From: Ixodes scapularis
Taxonomy: Eukaryota > Arthropoda > Arachnida > Ixodida > Ixodidae
Assembly (NCBI RefSeq): GCF_016920785.2
Contig: NW_024609857.1
Span: 5,704,373 to 5,768,372 of the forward strand
Direction: 5' to 3'
Length of the DNA stretch: 64,000 bases
The translations under genes and the position numbers were made by a program. Position 1 is the first letter of the stretch; every line of letters begins with the position of its first letter. Below are positions 43,090 to 54,150 of this stretch, piece after piece. A model generated the notes under the pieces. It was not told where the DNA came from. It saw only the letters and a program-made list of their open reading frames with translations, and did not search any database.

Positions 43090-43369
43090 CGTGTTATAAG
43101 GCCTACAGGTAAGAAGGTGAAATCTGAAATTATATTATAGGATCCCTTTCCTCTCCCCTGTAAAACATAAAAACTGAAACTAAATAGTTGACCTTTTGTC
43201 AAGTAAGCTTTGGATACCACGAACTCCTTGGTGCACAATAACTTAAACAAGTTTGATAATGGTCCACTTTGTTTGAGACCCCATCTTTCGTTCGGCCCTT
43301 TAGCTCGCTACACTCGGGGTCTCAACAGGTACAGGCACCGCTGAAGGACGTTCAAGTTGGTTCACGTAC

Positions 43370-43546
43370 CTTGTACAGGAAGCCCTTGTTGTCCCCAATC
43401 CAGGCGACGACACTCATGTTCTGTCGCAGGACAGTCACCGACGTGACCAGCCTGTCCTGAAGGTGCAGCACCAGGGTTCCGGACAGGGGAATCGTTCCTT
43501 CGATGAAGCTATTCCCGATGGGCTCGCAAAAGAACCTTCTTGATTT
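43370..43546 (-). CDS. MET/plexin-like receptor, exon 2 (Sema domain)
   Basis: Residues 362-420, 177 bp, phase 0 at both ends. The acceptor is TTCGACCAG and the donor AAG|GTACGT. It encodes KSRRFFCEPIGNSFIEGTIP and then LSGTLVLHLQDRLVTSVTVL, ending WIGDNKGFLYK. FFCEPIG...IPLxG and the VxxxxxVxxIGxxxGxLxK pattern are conserved late blades of the Sema propeller in MET and plexins. Confidence 0.9.
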
Positions 43547-44093
43547 CTGGTCGAAAAATACAATATTATGTTTGTTCGATTGTTCACTGCAGTCCCAGTG
43601 GGTAACTTGACGACGAAATCAGCTGTGACCGAGCTAAATATATCTAAAATGAAGAAGCGTGTCACGGAATTTGGTCACGCATTTAATAAGGGGCCTTTTG
43701 AGTGGGCAGAGGGGGTTTTAGTAAATGGTGAAGCTCAAAATACTTACCATTAACCAAAGAAAGGCGAAGTGCGCTCAGTTAATAAGCATCACGTTCTCAT
43801 GGTCTCTGCGCTGATACATCGCATCTGTCAAGTCTCCCCTTTTGATCCTCCCTGCTTCATTTAATTACGTTCACACGCTTCGTGCACGAAGCGCGTGAAC
43901 GCAATTGAACCATCGTTCATACATCGGCGTTCGTTGGCGCTCTTACTGATAAATGTCGAAATCTCGTTGAGTGAGGAACGGTAAGATGATGTTCAGGACG
44001 ACTGTAGTTTGATAACCCTTTTCATCTTTCGCCTTCTTTTTTTTTATTAGAATATTCAGTTTGCTTGCACGAGGAAAAGAACAATGAACTTAC

Positions 44094-45176
44094 TTGGCGA
44101 TGACACTCCAAGTTTGTGCCGCGCTGGTGGTAGAGTTGCGACAACTTGGACGTCGGCTTGCCCAAATCGCACTCTCGGATGGCTCCGTAAAAGGCATCAT
44201 GGACGTCGTCCATCCTGAAAGAGCAGACGGCCGAGCCGGCGCTGGCGTCGTTCTCCTGCATCCGGCCTCCGGAGGGCTTGCCGAAGGCCACCAGTACCAG
44301 TCCGTCGCCCCCATGGAACCCTGGTCCGGCGGACGCAGCCTGGGCGATCGGGAACCCGAACTCTCCCCTGCCACAGCGGATGGGCAGCTCGGTGTATGTC
44401 AATAAGGTACGGTCGGTCACGCAGACCCGCGATATCCGTGTCTCGAACAGTTCCAGGGCCAGGCCCGTGTTGTGCACCGCGATGAAGTAGGCGAATATGT
44501 CACGGCTCGTGCCGTACACGTAGCGCACCTTGTAGGACTTCTTCAGCGACCGACTTATGTTGATGGAGGAGGACCCATAATATTCCAACCAGTATAACTT
44601 GAAGTCGGAACCGTCCGAGTTCAGGACGCGCGCCGACACCGAGAATGGGTGGTAGTTGAACGGGCGGCCGTCGTAGGTAGACGCGGCTAACAGGATGTGC
44701 CCCAAGGAGAGTGCCACCGTGCTGACACGAGAGGCAACGTAGTTGACGTACAATTTTTTATCCATTGTTATAGAGACGTTCAGTTTTTTCCGTACATCAT
44801 GAAACGAGCAGATACCCTGCCAGATGGTCCCGCAAGCGAGCACAAGGGGATATACAGGACCAAACGTTGTGAGTACCTGGTTGTCATTGTCTGTGAAAGT
44901 TCTGCCCTCAGCGCACTCCAAAGGGTCCGGGGTGCACTGGGGATTATCAAGACGGGGTCCCGTGGACTTTTTGGCCTCCAGTTTAAGGTCTGGGGATAGC
45001 TTGTAGAGGGCGTTACGGCCGCCCACCACGACCACGCCGTCATCGATGCTGAGGTAAATGACGTTCTGCAGCGGTCCGTGCTCTACCTCGAACTCGACGA
45101 TTTCGGCGGTGGAGTGAACGCTCGCCAGGAGGACCAAGGCCACTACCCAGATCGTGCATCGCTGCGTCCCGTCCAT
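44094..45176 (-). CDS. MET/plexin-like receptor, exon 1: signal peptide and most of the Sema domain
   Basis: First coding exon, residues 1-361. I start at ATG 45176 (GCCATGGAC, good context). The frame stays open to TTG 45191, but there is no ATG there. A signal peptide is clear at residues 1-24 (TIWVVALVLLASVHSTA). The Sema domain begins about residue 27: NVIYLSIDDGVVVVGGRNAL, YKLSPDLKL, CTPDPLEC, then CGTIWQGICSFHDV, a conserved Cys pair of the propeller. The donor is CAA|GTAAGT in phase 0. The whole gene makes a 981-residue type I membrane protein: Sema 27-464, PSI 465-515, four IPT repeats 523-925, helix 930-952 and a tail of about 29 residues. The family binds semaphorins (plexins) or plasminogen-like growth factors (MET, RON). 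The ligand here is unknown. No promoter was identified. Confidence 0.92.
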
Positions 45177-45357
45177 GGCTGTCAGGGCCAATCCCAGGTT
45201 GAACCTGGTGTAGGTTAGAGTATCACGAAAACACCCGATTGGTCAAGCGCATGGCTAGAACTCAAACTCAAAAATATTTGTTCTTGAAACAATTAGCAAT
45301 TTTCGTTACGTGTTTTTAAACCTACTTTAACGGCTTCGTCTTTATATTTCGTCTTAC
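45177..45357. promoter_or_regulatory. 5' flank or untranslated sequence of the receptor gene
   Basis: The region upstream of the ATG on the minus strand. CTGACAG just before the ATG could be a splice acceptor, which would place the real promoter in a farther untranslated exon. I see no TATA box at a sensible spacing. Assignment is by position only. Confidence 0.3.
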
Positions 45358-45523
45358 CTTAGCATGGACTAACTTCGAAGACTGTGCAAGCGCGAACAGC
45401 TAGCCTTGACTGCCTTGACTGGAGCACTCACTGCATTAGCGCTCGTGCAGCCGCCGAGTCTTCATCCAAAGTAACTAGCTCGCACTTAGCATGCGCGGTT
45501 AAAAATAGTCCATGCTAAAGTGA
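45358..45523. repeat. 165-bp MITE-like hairpin repeat
   Basis: CTTAGCATGGACTA at the left and TAGTCCATGCTAAAG at the right are inverted. Further inward GAACAGCTAGC/AACTAGCTCGC also partly mirror. It lies immediately upstream of the receptor gene. Confidence 0.6.
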
Positions 45524-45530
45524 GAGGAAG

Positions 45531-45784
45531 TATAGACGCTTTCAGGCAGCTGTGCAAGGGCGCCAATTTAACAGACCTTTAGTTTTTGTTCCCTCTTATT
45601 CCGTTCGCTCCACTTCATCATTACCGCAACAGGACAGGGCATTTTAAGTGTTACTCTGTCCTTCTGCCCAGCATAGGCCCTTTTGGAGACACGTCAACGC
45701 CCGCTTCAGTGGCTCGGTATCACGCTAAGACAAGAGAAGGTCGTCTATGGCGGCTTAGTCTGACGCGCGCTGAAAGCCTCTATA
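45531..45784. repeat. 260-bp MITE-like repeat, copy 2
   Basis: Diverged copy of 1002-1262, beginning TATAGACGCTTT and ending GAAAGCCTCTATA, with the same internal blocks in the same order. Confidence 0.65.
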
Positions 45785-46599
45785 GATTGCCAGGTGCCGT
45801 AAATATCTGCATCGCTCAAGAAGCCCATACAAAAATGGTCTATGGACGTCTATGGAAAATTCTGCGGCAGGTTATCATCCCCTTTGGCCTTCTATTGTCG
45901 GCCATCCATAAATACATCTACAGCCAGTTCTATGGTCCTATTTCTAAAGGCTGGGAGTCAATAGATTTTCTCTACCCGCTTCTAGAAAATTCTATGGCAC
46001 CGGGTCTAAAGACTGGCAACCAATAAATTTTCTTTACCCGTCCAATGAAACTTTTATGGCAACGAGTCTAAAAATTCCTCCTCCATGCTCGCGGCGGCAG
46101 CGGTGGTCTGCTAAACGATCTACTAAAACTCTCAACACAGGTTTTTTTACTTTCTGACTTGGGCAACTTGATGTTTTCAAGCGGTCGCATTATATCACTA
46201 AAAACAGTCTCGTTTTAGTCGTCTGCTGTGATACCCAAGTCATGGTTCGTGGGCCTTGATAATCCCCGCCACCTACTTTCTATAGGAAAAACGCTCCAGC
46301 TTAGAAAATTAAAGCAGTACCAAATTTCTGTAATACCGTTGGCAAAGCGTGACCCAAGATATGTTCTCTGCTGTTGCAACGGGTCTTGGAAACCAGTAAT
46401 ATTATTTCCTTGAAAAAATCATTGCAATACTTGTGCAGCAATTAAAATTATTACCGTACCAAAACTGAAGATAAATTACACTGCAATCAAGCAATAGCTT
46501 GATTCCAATGTTCACCACCAGTGTACTGCGTTTCAACACTTCATTGTCAACACGATTCATCAAACTTATTAAAAAGATAATTAATATATTTTAGTTTAT
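45785..46599. other. intergenic, nothing firm
   Basis: CCCATACAAAAATGGTCTATGG near 45826 is the reverse complement of a block near 47578-47600 (CCATAGGACATTTTTGTATGGG), so both are probably ends of one repeat family. TCTATGGCA-type words recur up to 46070. Confidence 0.4.
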
Positions 46600-46609
46600 A
46601 TTTATTTAT

Positions 46610-47165
46610 TTCAAAATACTGCGACCTCGATGAGGTCATCGCAGGAGTGGAGAGAAACCATACATATACATTCAAAAAGGTCATCGATTAAAGATGTACA
46701 CACCGTACGAAACAAAACATAGAAAACCGTGAAAAAGGCAAAATAAAAAGAGTACAAAAACAAACACACACACTTCAATTACAGATTCCAGGCACCATAT
46801 CAGAACACCTACTGTATTTCTAATACAAACCTATCAAAATCGAGACAACGAACTGATTCATTTATGTTATTCCAATTTTCTATCGTTCGAGGAAAAAACG
46901 AATATTTAAAAGAGTTAAGGTGGGCTCTGTAGGGTACAAGATTTAATGGATGAAAGCTTCGGGTGAGTGATTCAATAACAGAACCAAGATATTTTTCCTC
47001 CCCGATTAAGTGCACAGTTATTATTCACTATTTTATGTAGGAGCTTGAGCCGTTCTGCAGCACGTCTAGATTCAAGAGGCGTAAGTCCTATGTCAGTCAT
47101 AGGATATTTTAGAGATGGGGGCTATTCCAAGAGTCAATTCAAATAAAGTATTAAGTACGAGTAAT
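46610..47165 (-). pseudogene. 3' end of a Jockey/CR1-like non-LTR retrotransposon
   Basis: Minus-strand reading gives MTDIGLTPLESRRAAERLKL, then after a frame change the terminal segment NSFKYSFFPRTIENWNNINE, a widespread end of non-LTR ORF2 (FFPRTIxxWN). The stop is followed by a 3' tail with GATGACCTCATCGAGGTCGC and TATTTATTTATA-like sequence near 46600-46640. Heavily truncated and broken. Confidence 0.7.
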
Positions 47166-48685
47166 ATTTGCTCTGCCTCTCTGTGTTTTTGCGACAAATG
47201 ATGGGTCACCGGCAAAGTTGAATTCAAAAATTAGACGGTCATATATATAGCTAGTGCTCAACCCCCTCTACATATGCCTGTATTCTGTGTGTTGAGAGAT
47301 GTACGCATGCACAGTATATCTACCATGTAGCGTTTACAGGTCGGGGGAACTTGAAGTAGTTTTTTTTTGTTTTTGTTTTTTGAGTTTGCTGGCTAAAGAG
47401 AGCCATAGGGTAAGCCAAGTATTTAACCAACCATTAGAAAAGCTAAACAGCTCTATGGCTGGACAGCGGTAGGGCCATAGAAAAAGCTAAAGAGGCCCAT
47501 AAAGGCGACCATAAAAAATGCTAAAGACAGTTATAGAAAATGCTTCCGCTGATTGGGCCGAATAGCTGAAGCCGACCATAGGACATTTTTGTATGGGAGG
47601 CTATCGAGCGAACCTGCCGCCACAACTTTGTTTTAGCCTCTAGGTGACGTCCATTCACTTCGATCCATTCTTGAAAAATAAAAAAAATAAAAACGATACG
47701 AGCCGATCTGGCAATGGGCCATTTCACTCGCATTGATGTATGCTATTGTCAGTGCTTTTTATACCCTATTTCACCTTATGATGTACACAAGGAAAGGCTA
47801 CAAGCGCGAGCTCCTTGTTCTGGGGCACATCTCGGCGGCACAAACTCTCGTGCAGTAAGGGCAGCTGCCAACGCTATGAGTTCGCTCTCCCAGACTTCGC
47901 TGCGGTACAACATAAGGTGAAACAGAGTATAGTGAACACAAATCAACGCATTAGCTGCATCGCGCTCTTCTGCATCACGCGCTTCACTGTTACCTTTCAC
48001 GAATAGCGTACTTATATTTCTCGCTTGCGCACTCACCCTCCTTTGCCTTACTTTTTATATCAGTATTATTACTTGACAATACATAATATTATAATACTGA
48101 GTATTAGGATTTCCTTCAAATCGCTATAAACTGCGACAACGGTGCACTTCTCTGTGGAAGTTTCATAATGCTTATTACCCGTCGTTCAACAATTTTATTG
48201 ACAATTATAAGTAGTTAAATTTGAGATGCTTGTCGGAATTCACCGTCCTGAGAATACCCTATTTACACTTCCGCCATAGAGGTTTCTTTGCAATCGGCGT
48301 CGGCCCGCGCCCTTGGGTCATGACCGCACGCCATGCGCAGAGGGCCGCGAACTGATTCGCCGCCGAGAATAGACCCTTTCCGAAATTAAGCATGGCCACG
48401 TCAATAACGGTCATTACCTAAGTGTATATCGTATGTGCATCGTAAGGGCTGCGTTGTGGTGGCTGATGAAGGGAAAGACAGGCACCGACATGGAGCTTGA
48501 GGGGGAGAAAAGGGAAAGGTTTCCACAGAGTGGTTAGGAAAGAGCGAAAAAACTGGATGGGACGCTTTGGACACGTGTTTTCTTTCAAGTTCGGTTGTTT
48601 TCTTCGCGGTTTCCTCTATTTTATTCAACATCCAGATATTTTTACAGCTAGTTGAATCAATGATGACGACCCGTGGTCATCGGGA
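47166..48685. other. intergenic, no gene seen
   Basis: 47400-47620 contains repeated GCTAAAG and CCATAGA/G words in both orientations. ATAGACCCTTTCCGAAATTA at 48371 may be an element end. Nothing else is supportable. Confidence 0.4.
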
Positions 48686-48905
48686 CATCATTGTTTGATT
48701 ATAGGCTGCACGATTAACAACCGAAAGGGCAGAATATTACCGGAAGACATCTGTAACAACGAGTGTTGTTACAGATGTCTTCCTTTGCGACTGCGGCTGC
48801 AATTTCTCCAAGCTCCATCACTTTCCAAATGACCTAAACCTCTGGCGGCAGTGGGTTGCGTCTGTAAACCGAAAAGATCTTTACCCGACGGCATCCTCGT
48901 GAGAG
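48686..48905 (+). pseudogene. decayed THAP-domain sequence
   Basis: One frame reads HHCLIIGCTINNRKGR, the C-x(4)-C start of a THAP zinc finger. After a frame change a second block reads KLHHFPNDLNLWRQWVASV and then NRKDLYPTASS, the FPxDxxxxxxW core. A 42-bp near-perfect hairpin sits between them. THAP domains are the DNA-binding part of P-element-like transposases and some host proteins. No transposase core follows, so this is a relic. Confidence 0.5.
48742..48783. repeat. 42-bp hairpin
   Basis: Two perfect 19-base arms, GGAAGACATCTGTAACAAC and its complement, separated by GAGT. It interrupts the THAP-like reading frame. Confidence 0.9.
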
Positions 48906-49388
48906 TGCGCGAAATATTTCGTGAATAGAGCTCGTACCAAACTTACAGCGGTTACGTCGATCAACATGGGCTTCGCTCGCAAGGAGGGTGCAAGTTTTCT
49001 CGTAATAATCGCCTGCTTCTGCTTGTAACTTTTTGTAAGTTAATGTATCTTAATGCTGATATCAGTGGCGACATTGACTCGGTTTTATCATCGACAACGT
49101 TTCGTTGAAATCTCATTTTGGCAGCCCGGTGTGGCTGGAAATTGTCCTAAATGTAGTTCTATCGGTTTTCCTTTATCGCGATCTCCTACGCGATGGCAAA
49201 TAGCAGTAAACTTACGTTGACCGTCGCAGCGGCGACCGGGTTCTTCTTATTTTGAAAATAACTACTTAACGTAGCTGGAAAGAAATCTTATATTTTTATT
49301 GCTGAAACAACCTAATGCATCCATTCCGAATCGCTGAATCATTGATCGACTAGCTCCGGCAATGGGCCCACCTTTCATTTATTATTCC
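48906..49388. other. intergenic, nothing recognised
   Basis: No supported feature. Confidence 0.5.
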
Positions 49389-50265
49389 TTAAAGGCCCCG
49401 CCAGGGGCATTACATAGGGGGGGGGGGGGGGGGGGGGGGCTATACAAAGAAGCACACAAGTAGAACTTTTATACAATAAAAAAAATAATAAAACATAGAA
49501 ACAAGATGTGGCTGAGCACTGGCCTTAGGTAGGAGCATCGCACTTATTACATATTAATTAAATATAGACGATACAGCATGTCTGAAGAGGTCGGGGTCAC
49601 TGATGAGCACTACATGGTCCGGTAGATTGTTCCACTCTATTATGGCAAGGGGAAGAAATGAGTTGTTAAAGGTGACAGTGGAACCATGGATGCGACGTAC
49701 ACTAAGGGAGTTAAAAAGTCGTCGGGATGAACGATGCGGTTCTAACAGCAGAGACTGTCTGAGTAGAGGTGGTAATAAAAAAATCTACTGGAAAAGACAG
49801 ATGCGTGATATTCTTCGGCGAGAAATGAGAGTGGGTAGGCATAAGGAAGCCTTCATGGCCGACACACTGGCAGTGCGTTCATAATTAGAAACAATGAATC
49901 GGGCAGCACGATTCTGAATAGATTCTAAGGTGTTAGTGAGGTAAATCTGGTGTGGGGACCAAATGGCAGCTGCATACTCAATCTTCGGACGCACAAAAGT
50001 TTCGTAGGCCAGCTGGCGCAAAGCTGGAGGGGCTGAGTGCAGACAACGTCGAATGTAACCAAGCGTTCTGGAAGCTTCGGCATGTATGGAGTCAATGTGG
50101 AGGGTCCAAGACATACGGGAAGAAAAATGAACGCCAAGGTATTTGTACGATTGAATACACTCAATTGCTGATGAGCCTAGAGAGTATTTGAAAAGAGATG
50201 GGGAATGTTTTGGAGAAAAACAGACAAACTTACATTTAGAGTGGTTTAGCAACATTAGCCTTGAC
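49389..50265 (-). pseudogene. 3' part of a Jockey/CR1-like non-LTR retrotransposon
   Basis: The minus-strand frame 50267-49785 encodes the RT thumb region: KYLGVHFSSRMSWTLHIDSI, RTLGYIRRCL, PALRQLAYETFVRPKIEYAA and AIWSPHQ, then LESIQNRAARFI. The 3' tail ends at about 49389-49416 (AAAGGCCCCGCCAGGGGCATT) next to a run of 23 G (49417-49439). The catalytic RT core is missing. Confidence 0.8.
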
Positions 50266-51297
50266 ATTACTGTTTTCCGTTCTAGACGAAGAACACGCTC
50301 GTCGGCACGGGACCCTCAATTAAAACTTTTATAAACATCTGTAAGCCGGAGGCAGCTGCCTTCGGTCGTTCTTTGCAATAATCTCTTCACGCGCGTCCTT
50401 GTTCACATTAAATTTTATGCTTGTGGACGACACGAAACGACAAAATTAGTATCGATGTACTGCATCTAAAACGATTAAAAAAAAAACCGAAGGGAAATTT
50501 AATCGCCGTAAACTCTCCAATATTTTGAGTATTCACCTCCGATTTCTATCGGTGGCGCGTTCAGTGCCGCTCTTGTCGGCATGGCCGCACTGGTGGACGC
50601 CATAATGCGAGGCGAGAAACCTCCCCAATGAGCTGAAAAATACCATCCGCGAGACGCAAGACACAAGACAGGCCCTCAGCCGAGTACCCAGCACTTGGAA
50701 GCACCCAACCAGCAGACCCAAGGCGGGAGCGGCGCCCCGAAGAGACTTTCGCCAACGTTTCTACCCACTCAGCATGGCCGCGGAACCTGCCGCTCCCTCC
50801 ATGGCGCGAGAGTATTCGAAACCGCGTTACACACGAAAAAACGGTCTATAGACACTTTTACTCTTTTGCAAACATGAGCCGCTGCTTCCATCCCAAGCGA
50901 CTTCCGTACCCTCCGTCTCTGCAAGCCTGTCGAGCTAGCTGATATGTCACCAGCGCTAGTCCGACGAGTGCATCGGAGACAAAGCTTCAAGTCGCATTCG
51001 AATGCGGACGACTAGAGCTCGGCGTTTAGATGTCCCTCGCCGCCCTCTCGCCTCCTCCTTTCGCTTACACGTGATCTCAGTGCCTCACACCCACGACCCG
51101 TCTTTTACCGGGGACTGCCGCGGTTTCATAAACTGGGACTGATGCGAAAGAGCTGCTATTTTTGTTGGCGCCACCGTCAAGGCCTATTCTGTTCCCGGTT
51201 TTCGGTAAATGCCAATAAACCCCTACAAGTAACCCCCAAGCTGGTTTTATCAAAATCAGAAAAAACCAAAACATCCCAGATAAGCATTACCCTATAG
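50266..51297. other. intergenic, nothing recognised
   Basis: Only short overlapping frames. No repeats of note. Confidence 0.5.
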
Positions 51298-51355
51298 CAC
51301 ACACACACACGCACGCACACACACACACGCACGCACGCGCGCGCACGCACACACA
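51298..51355. repeat. AC/GC dinucleotide repeat
   Basis: Alternating CA and CG repeats (ACACACGCACGCACAC...) over 58 bp. Pure purine-pyrimidine alternation, so Z-DNA is possible. Confidence 0.95.
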
Positions 51356-51834
51356 ATGAAAAGAACACTCTCATGGGAAGAAATTTCTTATCTACAGCTT
51401 TATCTTGTGTTTGACCCGGAACATGGCCCTAAACGAACTGTCCGCAAGGCTGGTTCCTTCATCAAGAACCTCTCTCCCTTCACGTATCGCTAAGTATTCG
51501 GGACGCACGCGGTTGGGGAATCCCCGTGCAAGTGTTTTATTTTCTCCAACCCCCGATAAACCCCGACGTTGTGTTCTCCGCCAACAATTTACGCCGAAAA
51601 ACACCGTTCTCAGCTGTGCGTGTATATATTGCACCGTTGCGTCCAATAAAATTTAGTTGCGAGTCAGCGCTCTGTCTGTGTCCTTCTTCATCCAGTCCGT
51701 CGTTTTGTTGCGCTGTCTTAACCTTTTAAGCATGTCGTACCAACTCAGCCAAGCTTCAACTTTAGCGACTCCACAAGTTTTGCCGAAGTCGCCTCCGGCC
51801 TCAATTATTACCGTAAACAAATTTAGTTGCTCCG
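51356..51834. other. intergenic, nothing recognised
   Basis: No supported feature. TTTAGTTGC words near 51654 and 51822 hint at the repeat that follows. Confidence 0.45.
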
Positions 51835-52070
51835 CTAGATTTAGCTGAAAAATCGACGTCCCGTGACCTCAACACATATTCAGTTTCCCCGCTAAATTTA
51901 GCAGGAAAAATGACGTCACATGACTTTGTGTCACGTGACCTATATACAAATTCAGCTTCCCCGCTAGATTCACTAGGAAAATTGACGTCACCTGACCTCA
52001 AAGCAAAGTTCAGTTTTCCCGCTAAATTTAGCGGGGAAATTGTCGTCAGGTGACCTGATTTCACGCTATG
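51835..52070. repeat. tandem repeat of about 60 bp, four imperfect units
   Basis: Each unit has TTCAGTTTCCCCGCTAAATTTAGC-type sequence (given here as the palindrome GCTAAATTTAGC), then GGAAAAATGACGTCA and a GTGACCTCA block. Units start near 51835, 51889, 51955 and 52010. Confidence 0.75.
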
Positions 52071-52559
52071 CTAGAACGTTGCACGCATGCAACGCAATTA
52101 CTTGGCAATTTGCAATACAAGTTTTTTCGGCAGCGGTGTAATCTGCTCCTTACCTTCTTCAAAACAGTAATGTGTAGCGTTCTTGCGTCACTTATTTTGA
52201 GTAGCGGGTAACATAGTTACGTTACTCCCTTACTTCTTCCCGAAACTTCTAAAAATATACACCTCAATATTTTCGTGTTTTTAGGCGCCAAGTTATGAAT
52301 TTTCTCGCTCATCACACGTACCTTCAAAATCTGATCCGTAAAAGCGATAAGGCAATTATGTTAAATTTTTGTGTGGACATAACGATTTCTTTTTTTTTTT
52401 TCTTTTTTTAATGTGGCATTTTTGCGTACATGCAACGTCAAAACGGTACAGAGTTTTAATCAGACTTGTTCGTAGTTCAACTACTCTACTCAAGTTACTG
52501 TAGTTTAACTACTTTTCTAAGTAGTTTAGCGACTTTCAGTTCCATTTTTATTTCGGTAA

Positions 52560-52935
52560 TCAGTAGAAGCTAGTTTGCTGAAAGCGTCAACTACTATCAG
52601 CAACATTTTGCCTTCCATGGCAACGACCATCGAGACCATGGGATACACTGCACATCGACTTCGCTGGTTCCATTGAAAGTAAAATGTTTCTGATAGCAGT
52701 CGACGCCTTTAGCAACATTTTACCTCCAATGGGACCAGCGAAGTCGATGTGCGGTGTATCCCATCCCCGCCACCAGTGTCGTATCCGCGTAGTAAGAACA
52801 CACTACAGCTCGAATACTCGGTGTTGTATTTTCCAGGACGTCAGAGTTCCTGAATCAGTGAGCTTGGGTTGATACTTTTCATTTGACAAAATTCCAGCCA
52901 TTTGCTGAATAGGTCAACTGTTATTAGCAACATCT
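52560..52935. repeat. inverted and duplicated pieces of a Gypsy integrase region
   Basis: Blocks such as GGATACACTGCACATCGACT, AAAATGTTTCTGATAGCAGT and GACGCCTTTAGC occur direct at about 52620-52706 and inverted at about 52560-52610, 52707-52770 and 52845-52935. All derive from the sequence that is intact at about 52960-53110. A local rearrangement or repeated template switching is likely. Confidence 0.7.
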
Positions 52936-52959
52936 TACCTTCGATGGCAACGACCACCG

Positions 52960-54150
52960 AGACCATGGGATACACTGCACATCGTCTTCGCTGGTCCCAT
53001 TGAGGGTAAAATGTTCCTGATAGCAGTTGACGCCTTCAGCAAATGGCTGGAAATTAGTCAAATGAAAAGTATCAACTCGAGCTCACTGGTTCAGGAGCTT
53101 CGTAACTTGTTCGGAACTTTCGGCGTACCACGCCAGGTTGTTAGTGACAATGGTACATTATTAAGGACGGTTCTCACATGCAGCGAAGCGCTGATGTAGC
53201 ACTGCTCACGTGCCGTCAGCTACTTATCGTCTGCCATGAGCAACAGTTTTGACCGTGCCATTCAAAGCTGGTGAACGCTCCCGATAGCACGCGCTGAACG
53301 TGAGGTCAGCGCTATGCTTGTAGTAGAGCCACTAAATGAGCTGCGCTTAGAGTATCGGCACTCCGTTCCCCGGCATTGTTGTGGGCGCCGCCATTTTGGC
53401 TCGTATGCAGAGCAGACGCAACTGCCGATCGTCATTATTCAAAAGTGCGACTTTTTCAGCATTAGATTCGGTTGTGGAAAGGTCACGCCATATCGCTTTG
53501 CTCTGTCACGAACTGTTTAAACATTTGTGGAGGGCGGAAAGGCGTTTCCTGTGATTTCAGATAAAGCTTCAGATAACTGGCAACCATGATTTTACGACAC
53601 AATATGGCCAAGTGTCGTTACTCTGAAGCGTAGCTTATTTAGTGGCACTAGCTTGTAGCGCTCAGCTGCATGTGTGAACAGGCCTTTAGTGTCAGGCGAG
53701 ACCGAACAGTTCTTAAAAAATAACGAAATTCGCCACGTCACAAGTGCCCCCTATCATCCAGTGACCAATGGTCAAGCGGAAAGGATGGTTTACGAAACCA
53801 AGCAGGCGTTTTCTAAGGACATGACACGAAGTTTATCGTGCCGACTTGCTCGATTTCTTTTGAAACGGCACAGAAAGATTAGTCTCACGACAGGAAAGAC
53901 TCCGGCTATACTAATGTTTGGTCGTGAGTTGTCAACCGCGATCACTCTACTACATCCGCAAGCTAGGGGTAGGGATGAAGGGACGTCGGAGACAACCACG
54001 TCCCCAAGATATATTTCGGCTAACCGAGAAGAGTACATAAAAATCTTTGCTGGAAAGCCATCGCGGATCCGAGGAACCGTAATAAAAAGACTGCAGGATG
54101 TCGTTCTTGGGTCATCAAAACAGAGCAAGGCACGGGGTATCGCGACATAA
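52960..54150 (+). pseudogene. Ty3/Gypsy integrase fragment interrupted by a MITE
   Basis: The first part (to 53163) has KMFLIAVDAFSKWLEISQ and FGVPRQVVSDNGT, the first two Asp of the integrase core. The second part (from 53689) has QFLKNNEIRHVTSAPYHP, VTNGQAERMV with the catalytic Glu, and the integrase C-terminal region (GKTPAILMFGREL). A 522-bp MITE separates them. The frame then breaks near 54110-54150. RT and RNase H are absent. Confidence 0.8.
53164..53685. mobile_element. 522-bp MITE inserted in the integrase frame
   Basis: The ends AGGACGGTTCTCACATGCAGC-like and its complement GCTGCATGTGTGAACAGGCCT form terminal inverted repeats (given approximately). TTA flanks both sides (53161-53163 and 53686-53688), a 3-bp target duplication consistent with PIF/Harbinger. 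No gene inside. Confidence 0.75.

Noticed and set aside
45177..45191. Extending the receptor start to 45191
   Set aside because: The codon there is TTG, not ATG. The first ATG in frame is 45176 and leaves a good signal peptide.
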